A DNA stretch of 64,000 nucleotides from Phycisphaerae bacterium (lineage in GTDB: Bacteria > Planctomycetota > Phycisphaerae > Phycisphaerales > SM1A02): assembly GCA_002716385.1 (NCBI GenBank), contig PBAX01000005.1, positions 62,001-126,000 on the forward strand, written 5' to 3'. A program made the position numbers and the translations under genes. This document shows positions 9,632-17,926 of the stretch, piece by piece (position 1 is the first letter of the stretch; each line of letters starts with the position of its first letter). The notes beneath the pieces were generated by a model, which searched no databases, was not told the origin of the DNA, and saw only the letters and a list, made by a program, of their open reading frames with translations.

Positions 9632-11263
9632 CTAGTTGTTTCCGATGTTCGAAGGTGGCGCACCAAAGACATCATTGCCGAAGTTCCTATCCAGAAGAAA
9701 CGCGAATCCATAGTTAGCCCTGAGTCCATTGCGAACGATTGCCAGCGGATAGGCCAGAAAATTCGTTCCAATGATGATGTGATCATTGGGCTTCAAGTAG
9801 ATATCCGGCTCCGTCCTTCGACGTATCGCTGCGAGGTTTAGACGGATCGTGGCTTCACGATGTTCGCCGACTTCCCGTATCAAATCGACCCTTTCCGGAA
9901 TCGCGAGAGAACTGAGGCCGCCGGCGGCCGCAATGAGCCGGCTCAACGTCAGCTCATCCGTGGTGGGAAGGTTGTAGACACCTGGACGAAGAATCTGTCC
10001 ATCAATGTAGACGATCCCAACGGGCGGTCCATCGACGAAGATCTGATCGCCTGGACGGACAACGATGTTGTAGCTGTTGTCACCATGACTCAAACGCTTG
10101 TAGGGAATTTCAATCACACGTTCGAGAACCAGATCCTGGACGACCGACGCATCCTCCTCCTTGGCCATCTTGGCGACCTTGGGATCGGAACTCTTGACAC
10201 GGACCCACTCCTTCCGCTCAGGAACATAGACGTAGGCATTGTCATTTGAGGGCATTGAGTTCGAGGCGTCATTGACATCATCGATATCAACTGCCTGTGG
10301 CTGCTGGACATTCGGCGACAGAACATCATCGATGTCGACAATGGGCTCGTCCTGAGGCAGCCATGCTGCCGGACTCGAGGTACGGTTGTTGTTCAACTGA
10401 CTTATCAACTGCTCGATGTCCACCGCCGCTGACTGGGATGTTGAACCCGATTCAGCTGCATCTGCGACCGGAGTCTTCGAATTCGAGGGAGCGGCAATCG
10501 CCGCGCCACCCGAGGTGTCGCCACTGAGCTCGTAGTGAGGCTTGAATTCGTCTGCGAGATTAACCTGTCGAACGACGTAGATCTTGTCCGTGCTAAGCGG
10601 CGGGCCGCCTGCCATCGCCAGTGCGTCAAGCAGTCGGAGATCCGGATCCTGAAGATTGAATCGACCGGGACTCGAGATGTGACCATACATCGTGTAGGTG
10701 AAAGCACCGCCCTGAGTGATGTCTACGGAGACGGTTGGATCGATCGGACCCTTGCCGCTTGTCTTCAGTGCTCTGATGATTTCATCGCGAAGGCCATGCG
10801 CTGTTCGCCCCGCAGCACGGACCGGACCCACTTCGGGAACGGCGATGTTGCCGGATGGATCAACCCGCCTGTTGAAGGGAAAGAACGCTCCACGCTGATA
10901 CAGCTCGTAGATCTCAACCTGGATCGTGTCGCCCGGCGTCACCCGATATGACAGATCGCTGGGCACGAGGTCCTCTGGCGTGACACTGGTGGTCTGACCC
11001 CAGAGATCCGTCCCCGGCTCGATGGCGTCAATTCTGGTGAGAATCGGCATGGTGGTCGGCGCCGTGGTGAATCGACCGGTGACAGATGGATCGAAGAAGG
11101 AGTTCACTTCGCAACCAGCAGACAGCAGGACCAAGCCGAGTATTCCTCCAAGCATGGAGAAAACACGGAATCTATCGGGCTTTGAACTGCCTTCTCTGCC
11201 ACAGGGCACTGTCGATCTACCTTCCTCGGGGATGAAACCCTGCCTACTATTCTCTGAATCCAA
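9632..11263 (-). CDS. Wza-like polysaccharide export lipoprotein (Poly_export plus SLBB domains)
   Basis: First gene of the EPS operon. A lipobox LLSAGC follows a hydrophobic stretch near residues 37-51, so the mature protein should be an outer-membrane lipoprotein. A Poly_export domain (VTPGDTIQVEIYELYQ, VDPSGNIAVPEVGPV) lies near 100-170. Two SLBB-like segments follow (MYGHISSPGRFNLQ and YIDGQILRPGVYNLP, the latter with AAGGLSS), separated by a long polar linker near 250-370. This is the architecture of Wza-type export channels. The start is uncertain: TTG at 11263 gives a positively charged n-region, while ATG at 11155 (MLGGILG) leaves almost none. The coordinates use the longer form. Confidence 0.88.
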   Translation of the reverse strand: MDSENSRQGFIPEEGRSTVPCGREGSSKPDRFRVFSMLGGILGLVLLSAGCEVNSFFDPSVTGRFTTAPTTMPILTRIDAIEPGTDLWGQTTSVTPEDLVPSDLSYRVTPGDTIQVEIYELYQRGAFFPFNRRVDPSGNIAVPEVGPVRAAGRTAHGLRDEIIRALKTSGKGPIDPTVSVDITQGGAFTYTMYGHISSPGRFNLQDPDLRLLDALAMAGGPPLSTDKIYVVRQVNLADEFKPHYELSGDTSGGAAIAAPSNSKTPVADAAESGSTSQSAAVDIEQLISQLNNNRTSSPAAWLPQDEPIVDIDDVLSPNVQQPQAVDIDDVNDASNSMPSNDNAYVYVPERKEWVRVKSSDPKVAKMAKEEDASVVQDLVLERVIEIPYKRLSHGDNSYNIVVRPGDQIFVDGPPVGIVYIDGQILRPGVYNLPTTDELTLSRLIAAAGGLSSLAIPERVDLIREVGEHREATIRLNLAAIRRRTEPDIYLKPNDHIIIGTNFLAYPLAIVRNGLRANYGFAFLLDRNFGNDVFGAPPSNIGNN

Positions 11264-11541
11264 TCGACCGGTGATATGGGACAGATTGGATGCTAAATGT
11301 ACTCTACGCAGCCTCTCAAGGCCGGTTCTAGGGATTATTCATCGACGCGATCCTTATATGAAGTTGATAATGAAACCCCATAAAGCCTTGATTTCAGCCG
11401 CTTCTCTAGGGGGCTCCTCCGCGATAAACTCTCCATATGTCCCCTGCCTGCTCACATCCCAAGTCACCTCGCCATCCTAGGCCTCTGGGCGGGGACACTG
11501 CTCGCCAACATGTTGGTGAACAACAAGTAAGCCTCACTGGG

Positions 11542-12510
11542 ATGGTTCTCAACAACACACCCGAAAACCCCCATCAGATGGCTGTTGGTCGCAAGCCCAC
11601 CTGGATACGAGCCAAGGCACCCGGTGGAGAGGCCTTCCGAAAGACGAAGGAACTGATCGACACACACGGCCTCCACACCGTTTGCCAGGAAGCCTCCTGC
11701 CCCAATATCGGGGAGTGCTGGAGCCGTGGAACCGCCACGATCATGATTCTCGGGGACACCTGCACCAGATCCTGTGGATTCTGCAATGTGAAGACCGGCA
11801 GGCCGCCAACTGTGGACCTCGATGAGCCACGTCGGGTCGCGGAACTGCTCAGCCAGGTTGATCTCAACCATGTCGTCATCACTTCCGTCGACCGTGATGA
11901 TCTCAAGGACGGCGGCGCCGCCATTTGGGCCGAAACCATCGATCGGGTGCACGAGTCGTGCCCGAACCTGTCGGTCGAGGCGCTTGTTGGTGATTTCAAG
12001 GGATCCAAGAAGGATCTGGATGTGGTGATCAGATCCCGGCCCGAGATTCTTTCGCACAACATGGAAACGGTCAAACGCATGCACCCCGCCGTGAGACCTC
12101 AAGCCGACTACGATCGCTCGCTTCAGGTCCTGCGATGGATCCGGGAAGCTGGACTGGTAACCAAGACCAGCATCATGGTCGGGATCGGCGAGCGAGACGA
12201 TGAGATCGACACCATTCTCTCGGACATCCGAACAGTCGCGGACGCCGACATCGTCACCATCGGCCAGTATCTTCAGCCCACTCGCAATCATCTTCCGATC
12301 GATCGCTGGGTTCATCCGGATCAGTTCGAGGCCTACAGGACCAGAGGGCTCGAACTTGGTTTCAAGGTCGTCGAATCAGGACCACTGGTTCGAAGCTCAT
12401 ATCACGCAGAAGAACAGGCGAGGAAGTTGTCGCCAGCCGATCAGCACACCGCCGGGGCGATGAAGACACTGCTTTCCAAGGCCCGCGAGAATCGATATCG
12501 ATCCGCGTGA
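11542..12510 (+). CDS. lipA: Lipoyl synthase
   Basis: Radical SAM enzyme that inserts two sulfur atoms into protein-bound octanoyl groups to make lipoate for 2-oxoacid dehydrogenases and the glycine cleavage system. From the ATG at 11542 the auxiliary cluster cysteines are C48, C53, C59 (CQEASCPNIGEC) and the radical SAM CxxxCxxC is C74, C78, C81 (CTRSCGFC). The conserved C-terminal RSSY is present in RSSYHAEEQ. The length of 322 residues fits the family. The frame stays open upstream to 11437, but that extension is Pro/His/Arg-rich and not LipA-like, so I chose 11542. It is divergent from the EPS operon; the 278 bases between hold both promoters and no gene that I can see. Confidence 0.95.
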   Translation: MVLNNTPENPHQMAVGRKPTWIRAKAPGGEAFRKTKELIDTHGLHTVCQEASCPNIGECWSRGTATIMILGDTCTRSCGFCNVKTGRPPTVDLDEPRRVAELLSQVDLNHVVITSVDRDDLKDGGAAIWAETIDRVHESCPNLSVEALVGDFKGSKKDLDVVIRSRPEILSHNMETVKRMHPAVRPQADYDRSLQVLRWIREAGLVTKTSIMVGIGERDDEIDTILSDIRTVADADIVTIGQYLQPTRNHLPIDRWVHPDQFEAYRTRGLELGFKVVESGPLVRSSYHAEEQARKLSPADQHTAGAMKTLLSKARENRYRSA

Positions 12511-12585
12511 TACAGGCCGCATGATCCGAATGATCCTCAATCTGGCCGTGACTGGTCGCTGATAACGATCTGGTCACTTGACCCG

Positions 12586-12930
12586 ATGGATGTTGAATTG
12601 GACGTTGGGCTCATGCTTCATGACCAATCAATGTCCAGAACGTCTCCTGCCACAGGCTTGGACAATCGACGTAACGATCCCAGACTCGAAACAGACCGAG
12701 AAGTGCTGATTGCGTGGCACCATGCACCCGATCAGGGCGTTCGATACGGGGTTGTCAACGAAAGTCAGGGTGGCTGCCTCATCACCAGCACGGTTCCGCT
12801 CATCGAGGGGATGACGGGCACGGTACTCGGCCGCATTCCAACCAAGGGGCATCGATATTCGGCGTTGGTTGTCGCCTGGTCGCGACCAGTGGACGGAACA
12901 TGGCATGTGGGACTGAGGTATCTCTCGTAG
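12586..12930 (+). CDS. PilZ-domain protein
   Basis: A small 114-residue cytoplasmic protein. It has the two signature parts of a PilZ cyclic-di-GMP binding domain: an Arg-rich start (RNDPRLETDR, near residues 25-34) and a D/NxSxxG-like NESQGG near 65. A beta-barrel-like pattern follows, with VVAWSRPV and WHVGLRYLS at the end. PilZ domains bind c-di-GMP and control surface polymers or motility (family knowledge); the EPS operon nearby makes an EPS link possible but unproven. NESQGG differs slightly from the canonical D/NxSxxG, so ligand binding should be tested. It ends 12 bases before the convergent sigma-factor gene. Confidence 0.75.
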   Translation: MDVELDVGLMLHDQSMSRTSPATGLDNRRNDPRLETDREVLIAWHHAPDQGVRYGVVNESQGGCLITSTVPLIEGMTGTVLGRIPTKGHRYSALVVAWSRPVDGTWHVGLRYLS

Positions 12931-12941
12931 GCAAACGGCAG

Positions 12942-13817
12942 TCAGCCGGCCCATTTGCGTTCGCTGTCACGATTGCTCCTGGTGAGCATGCCTGCTTCAC
13001 GAAACGCATCACGCAATCTTTCCAGAGCCGCCTGCTCGATCTGGCGAACCCGCTCTCTCGTGAGACCGACCTCGAGACCGGCCTCCTTGAGCGTCAGTGG
13101 ATGCCGTCCTTCCAGCCCGAAACGCATCCGGATGACCCGTGCCGCCATGGGCTCGAATGTTGCGATGAGACGCCTCATCTTCTCCATGTCCTCGGATCGC
13201 TCTGCGATGACCTGTCCTGACTCGAACAGATCGTCAGGCTGCATCTCGACGGAGCGAGCGGAACCATCCTCATCGATCGTTGATCCCGTCGGTATCGCAC
13301 GAGTGGCCGCCATCGTCCTCTGAATGACTCCGAGCTTGCTTCTTGGCACATTCATGGCGTCAGCCAGCTCCTCGGACGTGGGAGATCTTCCCAACCGGGT
13401 CTCCAGCTCCTTGACGGTCCTGTCCCAGGCCGCCATGCGTTGCCGCATATATGTCGGGACGTGAAGATGCTGGCCGAATTCCATAACCGCCTGCTTGATT
13501 GTCTTGCGTATCCACCATGTCGCATAGGTGGAAAACCGATTGCCCAGAGCGGGGTCAAATCGTTCAACGGCTCGAATCAGACCGATGTTCCCTTCGTTGA
13601 TCAGATCCTGAAGCGACAGTCCCGCCCGCATGTTCTGCTTGGCGATGCTGACGACCAGCCGGAGATTGGCCTGGATCATTCGACGCTTGCAGTCCATGCA
13701 GTGATCGTTGATCACTCCCCAGGCCAGGGTCTTTTCCTCTTCAGCGGTCAGAAGCGGAATACGGCTGATCTGCTGTAGATAGAGATCCAGATTACTGCGA
13801 AGTTCGGAACATCCCAT
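12942..13817 (-). CDS. RNA polymerase sigma-70 family factor, primary-like (group 1/2)
   Basis: A 291-residue sigma factor with regions 1.2 to 4.2 in order: DLYLQQISRIPLLTAEEE (1.2), NLRLVVSIAK and LSLQDLINEGNIGLIRAVERFD (2.1-2.2), RFSTYATWWIRKTIKQAV (2.3-2.4), region 3 near 125-200, and region 4.2 LTRERVRQIEQAALERLR. It lacks the long region 1.1 and spacer of RpoD, so it is most like a group 2 (RpoS/SigB-like) factor. Two cysteines, CMDC, sit at the 1.2/2.1 junction in place of the usual acidic residues. It is convergent with the PilZ gene. The target regulon cannot be read from here. Confidence 0.9.
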   Translation of the reverse strand: MGCSELRSNLDLYLQQISRIPLLTAEEEKTLAWGVINDHCMDCKRRMIQANLRLVVSIAKQNMRAGLSLQDLINEGNIGLIRAVERFDPALGNRFSTYATWWIRKTIKQAVMEFGQHLHVPTYMRQRMAAWDRTVKELETRLGRSPTSEELADAMNVPRSKLGVIQRTMAATRAIPTGSTIDEDGSARSVEMQPDDLFESGQVIAERSEDMEKMRRLIATFEPMAARVIRMRFGLEGRHPLTLKEAGLEVGLTRERVRQIEQAALERLRDAFREAGMLTRSNRDSERKWAG

Positions 13818-13984
13818 ATGGCATTCCCACGCACGAGCCGTGCGGTGTTTCGGTGGTTCGAAAGTTGTCAGACAGTTGGTTGAGACGTAGAGAAATGAAG
13901 CGGTTTGGTCGGTCCGCCTGATTAGATACGCCTCCGAAGGGGGATGGTTCGCTGGTTCAGGGAATAGCCTTCAGGACCCCGTTT

Positions 13985-15607
13985 TCAGCCCTTAGGAGCC
14001 GGTTCCGCAACGATACCCTGCTCCTTGGCCCGCTTTTCGATGCCTCCAAGGAAGATCTCGGCAAGGGCCTCGTAGATGGCGGTCTTGCAGACGAGATGGG
14101 AGCATTCATAGCCCAGTATCGCCGCAACCATCAGGGGCAGCGTGACGAAGCGGGCATCCGTCATTTCAATCATGATGACAAAGACGGTAATCGGGCTTTG
14201 AACAACCCCAGCGAAGTAACTCACCATGAAGAGCATGATGACGAACTGGGGATTGATGCCGCCGAAGAGATCGTGAAAGAGATCGGCACACATATTGCCT
14301 AGACCGGCACCCACGGAAAGACTTGGATCAAACAGACCGCCGGGAATGCCGCTGATCAGACTGAAGTAATTGCCTCCGGCCTTGGCGAATGGGTACCACC
14401 AGGGATATCCCTCGACCCTGTGCCACTGATCGTAGAAGCTTCGCTCCTCCTCATCTCCGAGCGTCTTCCAGGCCATCTCGATCTGCAGAACAGACTCGTC
14501 TATCCTGTCCTCGCTCGTGATGAGCGTCTGCTCTCTTACAAGCTTCTGATAGGCCGTGTAGAGCTCTTCGCTGGTTGCCGTCTTTTCCTGTCCAAGCACA
14601 CCGTAGTAATCAGTGCCGCGATACATCAGGATCGCACGGGCCTGGGGGTAGCCGCTGCCATAGGACTGGCCATCACTGGCCAGCCCAAGACCTGCGAGAC
14701 ACAAACCAAGGGCGCCGGCAGTCAGATATGGATGCTTTCGAACACCCTTGTTGACGATGGGCGTGCCCCAGACGACCCCCCGTGCGAAGAAGCCACCGAG
14801 GAAACCTCCGATGACCGCGATGACCGGCACCGCCAGCCAGTGCATCACGTCGAATCCGAAGGACTGATTGATACTGCCGTAGAACAGGTAGTCCCAGCCG
14901 AGTACCGCTACGACCACCACGGATGCGATCAGCACGACTCGGACGATCGTGCTCGCATTGTTCTTGTCGAATGATCTACCGATTTCCTCCATCGCGAAGA
15001 TCATTCCTGCGATAGGCGCATTGAATGCGGCCGCAATACCCGCACCACCACCACCGAGAATCAGTCCTCTCTGGACCAGATGACGCGGGAATCTGGTGAT
15101 CTTCGTGATCAGATACATGAAACAGGCGCCGACGTGGACAGAAGGCCCTTCGCGACCAATGGTCATGCCCGAGAAGAGACCGATGCAGAGCAGGATCGTC
15201 TTTCCAATGAGAATCCGCCCCGAGAGCATGAACTTCCGGATAGGGCCTTCCTTCACATGCAGGGAGGCAATGGCCTGGGGGATACCCGTGCCCTCGGTTC
15301 CCGGAAAGAAGACATCCCTCAAGCGGATGATCACGATCATCGAAACCGTGATCAGCACCATCCCCAGGATGATTCCGAGCGTCCCCTCAACCTTGAAACC
15401 CAGCCATTCGTGTTTTCCGGTCAACGCTCTGAAGAATTGAAATCCCCAGATATCGACTTCACGGAAGAACAAGGCGAACAATCCGGCCAGACAGGCGGCG
15501 CCGATGATCAGCAGATGTCGCCACCATGCCTGCCATGAGAGCATCGTCTCACGCCAGGGATGCTTTTCTTCCTGTTCATCCGGGATTGGTTCAAGAAATT
15601 TCGTCAT
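13985..15607 (-). CDS. ClC-family chloride channel/exchanger with an internal J-domain-like insertion
   Basis: A 540-residue polytopic ClC protein. Selectivity motifs are present: GTGIPQA near 106, GREGPSVHVG with gating Glu153, and GGLFDPSLSVGAG near 423. An EE pair at 207-208 in the equivalent of the proton-path glutamate suggests an exchanger. Between SYGSGY (about 320) and the GGLFDP helix lies a soluble insert, residues about 333-396, with DYYGVLG at its start, a helical AYQKLV stretch and YDQWHR at its end, as in DnaJ J-domains. The HPD tripeptide is missing. The ATG at 15607 is used; a GTG at 15655 would add 16 residues unlike the family. It carries no C-terminal CBS pair. Confidence 0.88.
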   Translation of the reverse strand: MTKFLEPIPDEQEEKHPWRETMLSWQAWWRHLLIIGAACLAGLFALFFREVDIWGFQFFRALTGKHEWLGFKVEGTLGIILGMVLITVSMIVIIRLRDVFFPGTEGTGIPQAIASLHVKEGPIRKFMLSGRILIGKTILLCIGLFSGMTIGREGPSVHVGACFMYLITKITRFPRHLVQRGLILGGGGAGIAAAFNAPIAGMIFAMEEIGRSFDKNNASTIVRVVLIASVVVVAVLGWDYLFYGSINQSFGFDVMHWLAVPVIAVIGGFLGGFFARGVVWGTPIVNKGVRKHPYLTAGALGLCLAGLGLASDGQSYGSGYPQARAILMYRGTDYYGVLGQEKTATSEELYTAYQKLVREQTLITSEDRIDESVLQIEMAWKTLGDEEERSFYDQWHRVEGYPWWYPFAKAGGNYFSLISGIPGGLFDPSLSVGAGLGNMCADLFHDLFGGINPQFVIMLFMVSYFAGVVQSPITVFVIMIEMTDARFVTLPLMVAAILGYECSHLVCKTAIYEALAEIFLGGIEKRAKEQGIVAEPAPKG

Positions 15608-15834
15608 GCAATCAGGTTTCCAGAGCCCCCGATGAGCGGCAACTACCCGCGACACCGCCCCTGTGAACCGGTTTTATACCGCGCTGTGCCCGAAATCGGG
15701 GAAAAACGGATTCATGACTTTTTTCGAATCGGCTGAAAGGAATCGACCGGAGAAAGGTTGTCTTGACAGCTACGCCACTTGAGTGCCCTTCGGAGCCTCT
15801 GGCGTACCAAGAAACTCTCTCCTCTCTCCTCCTG

Positions 15835-15869
15835 GAGTACCGCGTGAACAACGCGGCACTCCTTTTTTT
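15835..15869 (+). terminator. Orphan plus-strand intrinsic-terminator-like hairpin
   Basis: The arms 15835-15845 and 15851-15861 pair over 11 positions with one mismatch, leave a 5-base loop, and are followed by seven T on the plus strand (15863-15869). Read on the minus strand there is no T tract after the stem, so the signal points rightward. No plus-strand gene precedes it: the 15608-15877 gap separates two minus-strand genes. It may end a short RNA that begins within 15660-15830, where TTGACA occurs near 15763. Confidence 0.5.
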
Positions 15870-15877
15870 GTCCATCC

Positions 15878-16480
15878 TCAGGATGTTTCCGGCGGCGAGG
15901 CGACTCCTGCAGCCCCATGTCCCAGCGCGTTCCAGACAGCCAGAACAGTGAGTCCTCCGAAGAGCAGCTGTACACCGAACAACAACCCCGGTGCCCACAT
16001 CGCATCAGAAGGCCACCAGATCACCAGCAACACGGCCAGAATGATGCCCGCGATACCGCTGATGAACTGGACACCAGGCGCTATGTGCGACCGCGCAGGC
16101 TTTCCTGAGAGATCCATGATTCCCGTCAATAGGCACCAGCCTGCAAGGAACAGAGTCACGACTTCCAGACTTGCGAATGGCCAGATCAGGAAGAGAACAC
16201 CCAGCCCCGAAATCAGGATGGCATTGACGACATTCATCACCAGCGACTCCTGCGATCCCACAAAGCAACGAAGAAAGAGAAGTGCACCACAGATCAGGGC
16301 CATCCACCCCATGAAGAGGATCAACAACGTCGAGGCGATCATGGGGGAGATCACGATGGCGAACAGTCCGCAAAGGATGAAGATGATCCCCTCCGCAAGG
16401 AGGATGCCTCGCGATTGACGCATCCGATCATGGATCTCCCAGGGCTTCAGAACATTTGTCTTCGTGGTCTCGCCGGACAT
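15878..16480 (-). CDS. HdeD-like (DUF308) membrane protein
   Basis: A 200-residue protein with about six membrane helices in three similar helical pairs, the DUF308/HdeD layout: LLAEGIIFILCGLFAIVIS, LLILFMGWMALICGALLFL, ILISGLGVLFLIWPF, FLAGWCLLTGIMDL, FISGIAGIILAVLLVIWWPS and LFGVQLLFGGLTVLAVW. HdeD is tied to acid and general stress resistance in enterobacteria; the biochemical role is unknown. It lies downstream of, and on the same strand as, four small heat-shock genes, which fits a stress island. However, two terminators lie between it and the last of those genes, so it is probably transcribed separately. The SD GGGAGACC precedes the ATG. Confidence 0.85.
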   Translation of the reverse strand: MSGETTKTNVLKPWEIHDRMRQSRGILLAEGIIFILCGLFAIVISPMIASTLLILFMGWMALICGALLFLRCFVGSQESLVMNVVNAILISGLGVLFLIWPFASLEVVTLFLAGWCLLTGIMDLSGKPARSHIAPGVQFISGIAGIILAVLLVIWWPSDAMWAPGLLFGVQLLFGGLTVLAVWNALGHGAAGVASPPETS

Positions 16481-16589
16481 GGTGATGGTCTCCCGGAAAG
16501 TCTGTTTCAGTTTACGAGTCAGGCGAAGCCTACACGATGCGGCCGCGACCGCGTCGTTTCATGATCGAACAATCGGTTTTCTCGAAAGC

Positions 16590-16621
16590 AAAAAAAGAGC
16601 CCGGCAAATGCCGGGCCCTCT
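16590..16621 (-). terminator. Second of two tandem intrinsic terminators after the sHSP genes
   Basis: On the minus strand a GC-rich stem (GCCCGGC / GCCGGGC with 4-base loop, about 16599-16616) is followed by TTTTTT. This is a canonical Rho-independent terminator for leftward transcription coming from the sHSP gene that stops at 16705. Confidence 0.8.
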
Positions 16622-16648
16622 TCTGCCCCCTAGGGAGCAGTCTTAGAA

Positions 16649-16684
16649 CAAAAAGCCGGGGCCGCCCCACCGCGGCGGCCCCGG
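16649..16684 (-). terminator. First of two tandem intrinsic terminators after the sHSP genes
   Basis: An 11-bp perfect GC stem (arms 16656-16666 and 16674-16684, 7-base loop) is followed on the minus strand by GCTTTTTG. It lies about 20 bases after the stop of the sHSP gene at 16705, so it ends that transcript. Confidence 0.8.
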
Positions 16685-16704
16685 TGAGCCGAGGGTCACG
16701 CAAC

Positions 16705-17124
16705 TCACTCGGCCCTGACCTCTATGGTCCTGGCTTGAACCGCTGCCGACTTGGGCAGGCGGACAGTCAGGATGCCGTTCTTGCAGGTCGCTTCGATGCG
16801 GGCGACGTCAATGCCGTCGCCGATCCTGAAACGGCGATGGAAGTCGCCGATTCCGTACTCCTTGTGGAGGACGCGACCGAGGTCTGAATATCTTTCCTGC
16901 ACCTTTCCGGTGATTTCAAGTGAATTGTCCTCGACTGAAATCTCGATGCCATCAGCTGTGGCTCCGGGCATGTCCGCAACAATGGTGAACATCTCATCAT
17001 TCTCATGGACATCGATCGGTGCTCTGTAGTACTGCGGTTTCTTTGTTACATGGCCTTCATTAACGGGGGCCAATGTTTCCCTTGTTCCGCAACAGTCTGT
17101 GTAGTGCTTTGTGTTGGTATTCAT
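16705..17124 (-). CDS. Small heat-shock protein (Hsp20), copy 1
   Basis: A 139-residue ATP-independent holdase of the alpha-crystallin family. The core domain runs from about residue 33 (YYRAPIDVHENDEMFTIVADMPG) to the GILTVRLPK motif near 125, which contains the G-x-L element between strands 8 and 9. The ATG at 17124 is preceded by the strong SD AGGAGT; an upstream TTG at 17145 would place the SD inside the coding region. The short N-terminus carries a CC pair near residue 11. It is the last of four same-strand Hsp20-type genes, followed by two terminators. It should act with the others on unfolding proteins during stress. Confidence 0.92.
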   Translation of the reverse strand: MNTNTKHYTDCCGTRETLAPVNEGHVTKKPQYYRAPIDVHENDEMFTIVADMPGATADGIEISVEDNSLEITGKVQERYSDLGRVLHKEYGIGDFHRRFRIGDGIDVARIEATCKNGILTVRLPKSAAVQARTIEVRAE

Positions 17125-17184
17125 GGCCAAACTCCTGCAATTCAATATCCAATACTCCTAGCGATTCTCCAAGGTTCGCCTGTT

Positions 17185-17619
17185 TCAGGCTTCAGTGACC
17201 GGTACCTGCCTGGCCCTTGAATTGACCGACTTTGGCAGCGTAAGCGTCAGAATTCCGTCTTTCAGCACGGCCTTGGTATCCGAAGGTTCGACGTTGGTTG
17301 GCAACGAGATGCTGCGCTCGAACTCGAGAGAGCCGCGTTCACGCCGAAGGGTGTTGGCCCCTTCCGGTGTGACTGCCGTCCGATGACCGCTGATGATCAG
17401 CATTCCGTCGGCCACCGTGACCTCGACATTTTCCATCTTGACACCAGGAAGCTCGGCTTCCACGTAGATGTTGTTGTCGTCATCGATCATGTTGAGCGAT
17501 GGGTACGTACGGGAGTCCGCATTATTGCAGCAGAAGACATTGTCAAACATACGCTCGACCTCGTTTCTGACGAGGGTGACGGCATTCGTTGCTGGGGTGA
17601 AGAGAGCACGCGTATTCAT
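17185..17619 (-). CDS. Small heat-shock protein (Hsp20), copy 2
   Basis: A 144-residue sHSP. The alpha-crystallin domain begins near residue 42 (SLNMIDDDNNIYVEAELPGVKMENVEVTV) and ends at GILTLTLPK. The N-terminus (TPATNAVTLVRNEVERMFDNVF) resembles the amphipathic start of standard class A sHSPs, followed by CCN. The ATG at 17619 has the SD CGGAGA seven bases upstream. The 307 bases between it and the preceding gene hold several stem-loops (17775-17805, 17832-17889 and shorter ones nearer the start), so an independent promoter or a structured, possibly temperature-responsive leader is likely. The spacing to copy 1 is 60 bases. Confidence 0.93.
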   Translation of the reverse strand: MNTRALFTPATNAVTLVRNEVERMFDNVFCCNNADSRTYPSLNMIDDDNNIYVEAELPGVKMENVEVTVADGMLIISGHRTAVTPEGANTLRRERGSLEFERSISLPTNVEPSDTKAVLKDGILTLTLPKSVNSRARQVPVTEA

Positions 17620-17774
17620 GGCACAATCTCCGTTGTAAGGCCGGAATTTCTGTCTTCCGGATTGAGTGTTGACTGGCTCGCTCCAAGACGCTCTTGTCTC
17701 GAGCCACTGAAGATGTTGCAAGCGGCATGCCAGTTTCGAAACCGCCTGCAACACGCTTAAACATGCTCGCGTGT

Positions 17775-17805
17775 GCCGGTTCGGCAGTTCGGCTGCCGAA
17801 CCGGC
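17775..17805 (-). promoter_or_regulatory. GC-rich perfect hairpin in the leader of sHSP copy 2
   Basis: Arms 17775-17787 and 17793-17805 form a 13-bp perfect stem (GCCGGTTCGGCAG and its complement) with a 5-base loop. It lies about 155 bases before the ATG at 17619 with no T tract after it on the minus strand, so it is more likely an RNA leader structure than a terminator. Function is unknown. Confidence 0.5.
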
Positions 17806-17831
17806 AGCGGATGTGGATTCGGAAATGACGG

Positions 17832-17889
17832 GACACACATGCCATCATGCCTCCCGGAAACCTTTTTCCAGGAGGCATGATGGTGTGTC
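17832..17889 (-). terminator. Long hairpin between sHSP copies 3 and 2
   Basis: Arms about 17832-17857 and 17868-17889 pair over roughly 21 bases around a short loop, with a 3-base bulge near ACACATG. On the minus strand the stem starts about 37 bases after the copy 3 stop at 17927. No clear T run follows, so it could be a 3' stabilising stem, a weak terminator or a processing site. Confidence 0.5.
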
Positions 17890-17926
17890 TCAATTCGGTT
17901 CTATCAACCGATCGGAATCATTCGGG

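Noticed and set aside
11464..12315. An 283-codon open frame opposite lipA
   Set aside because: lipA cysteine motifs fix the true strand; the reverse frame lacks any family signal.
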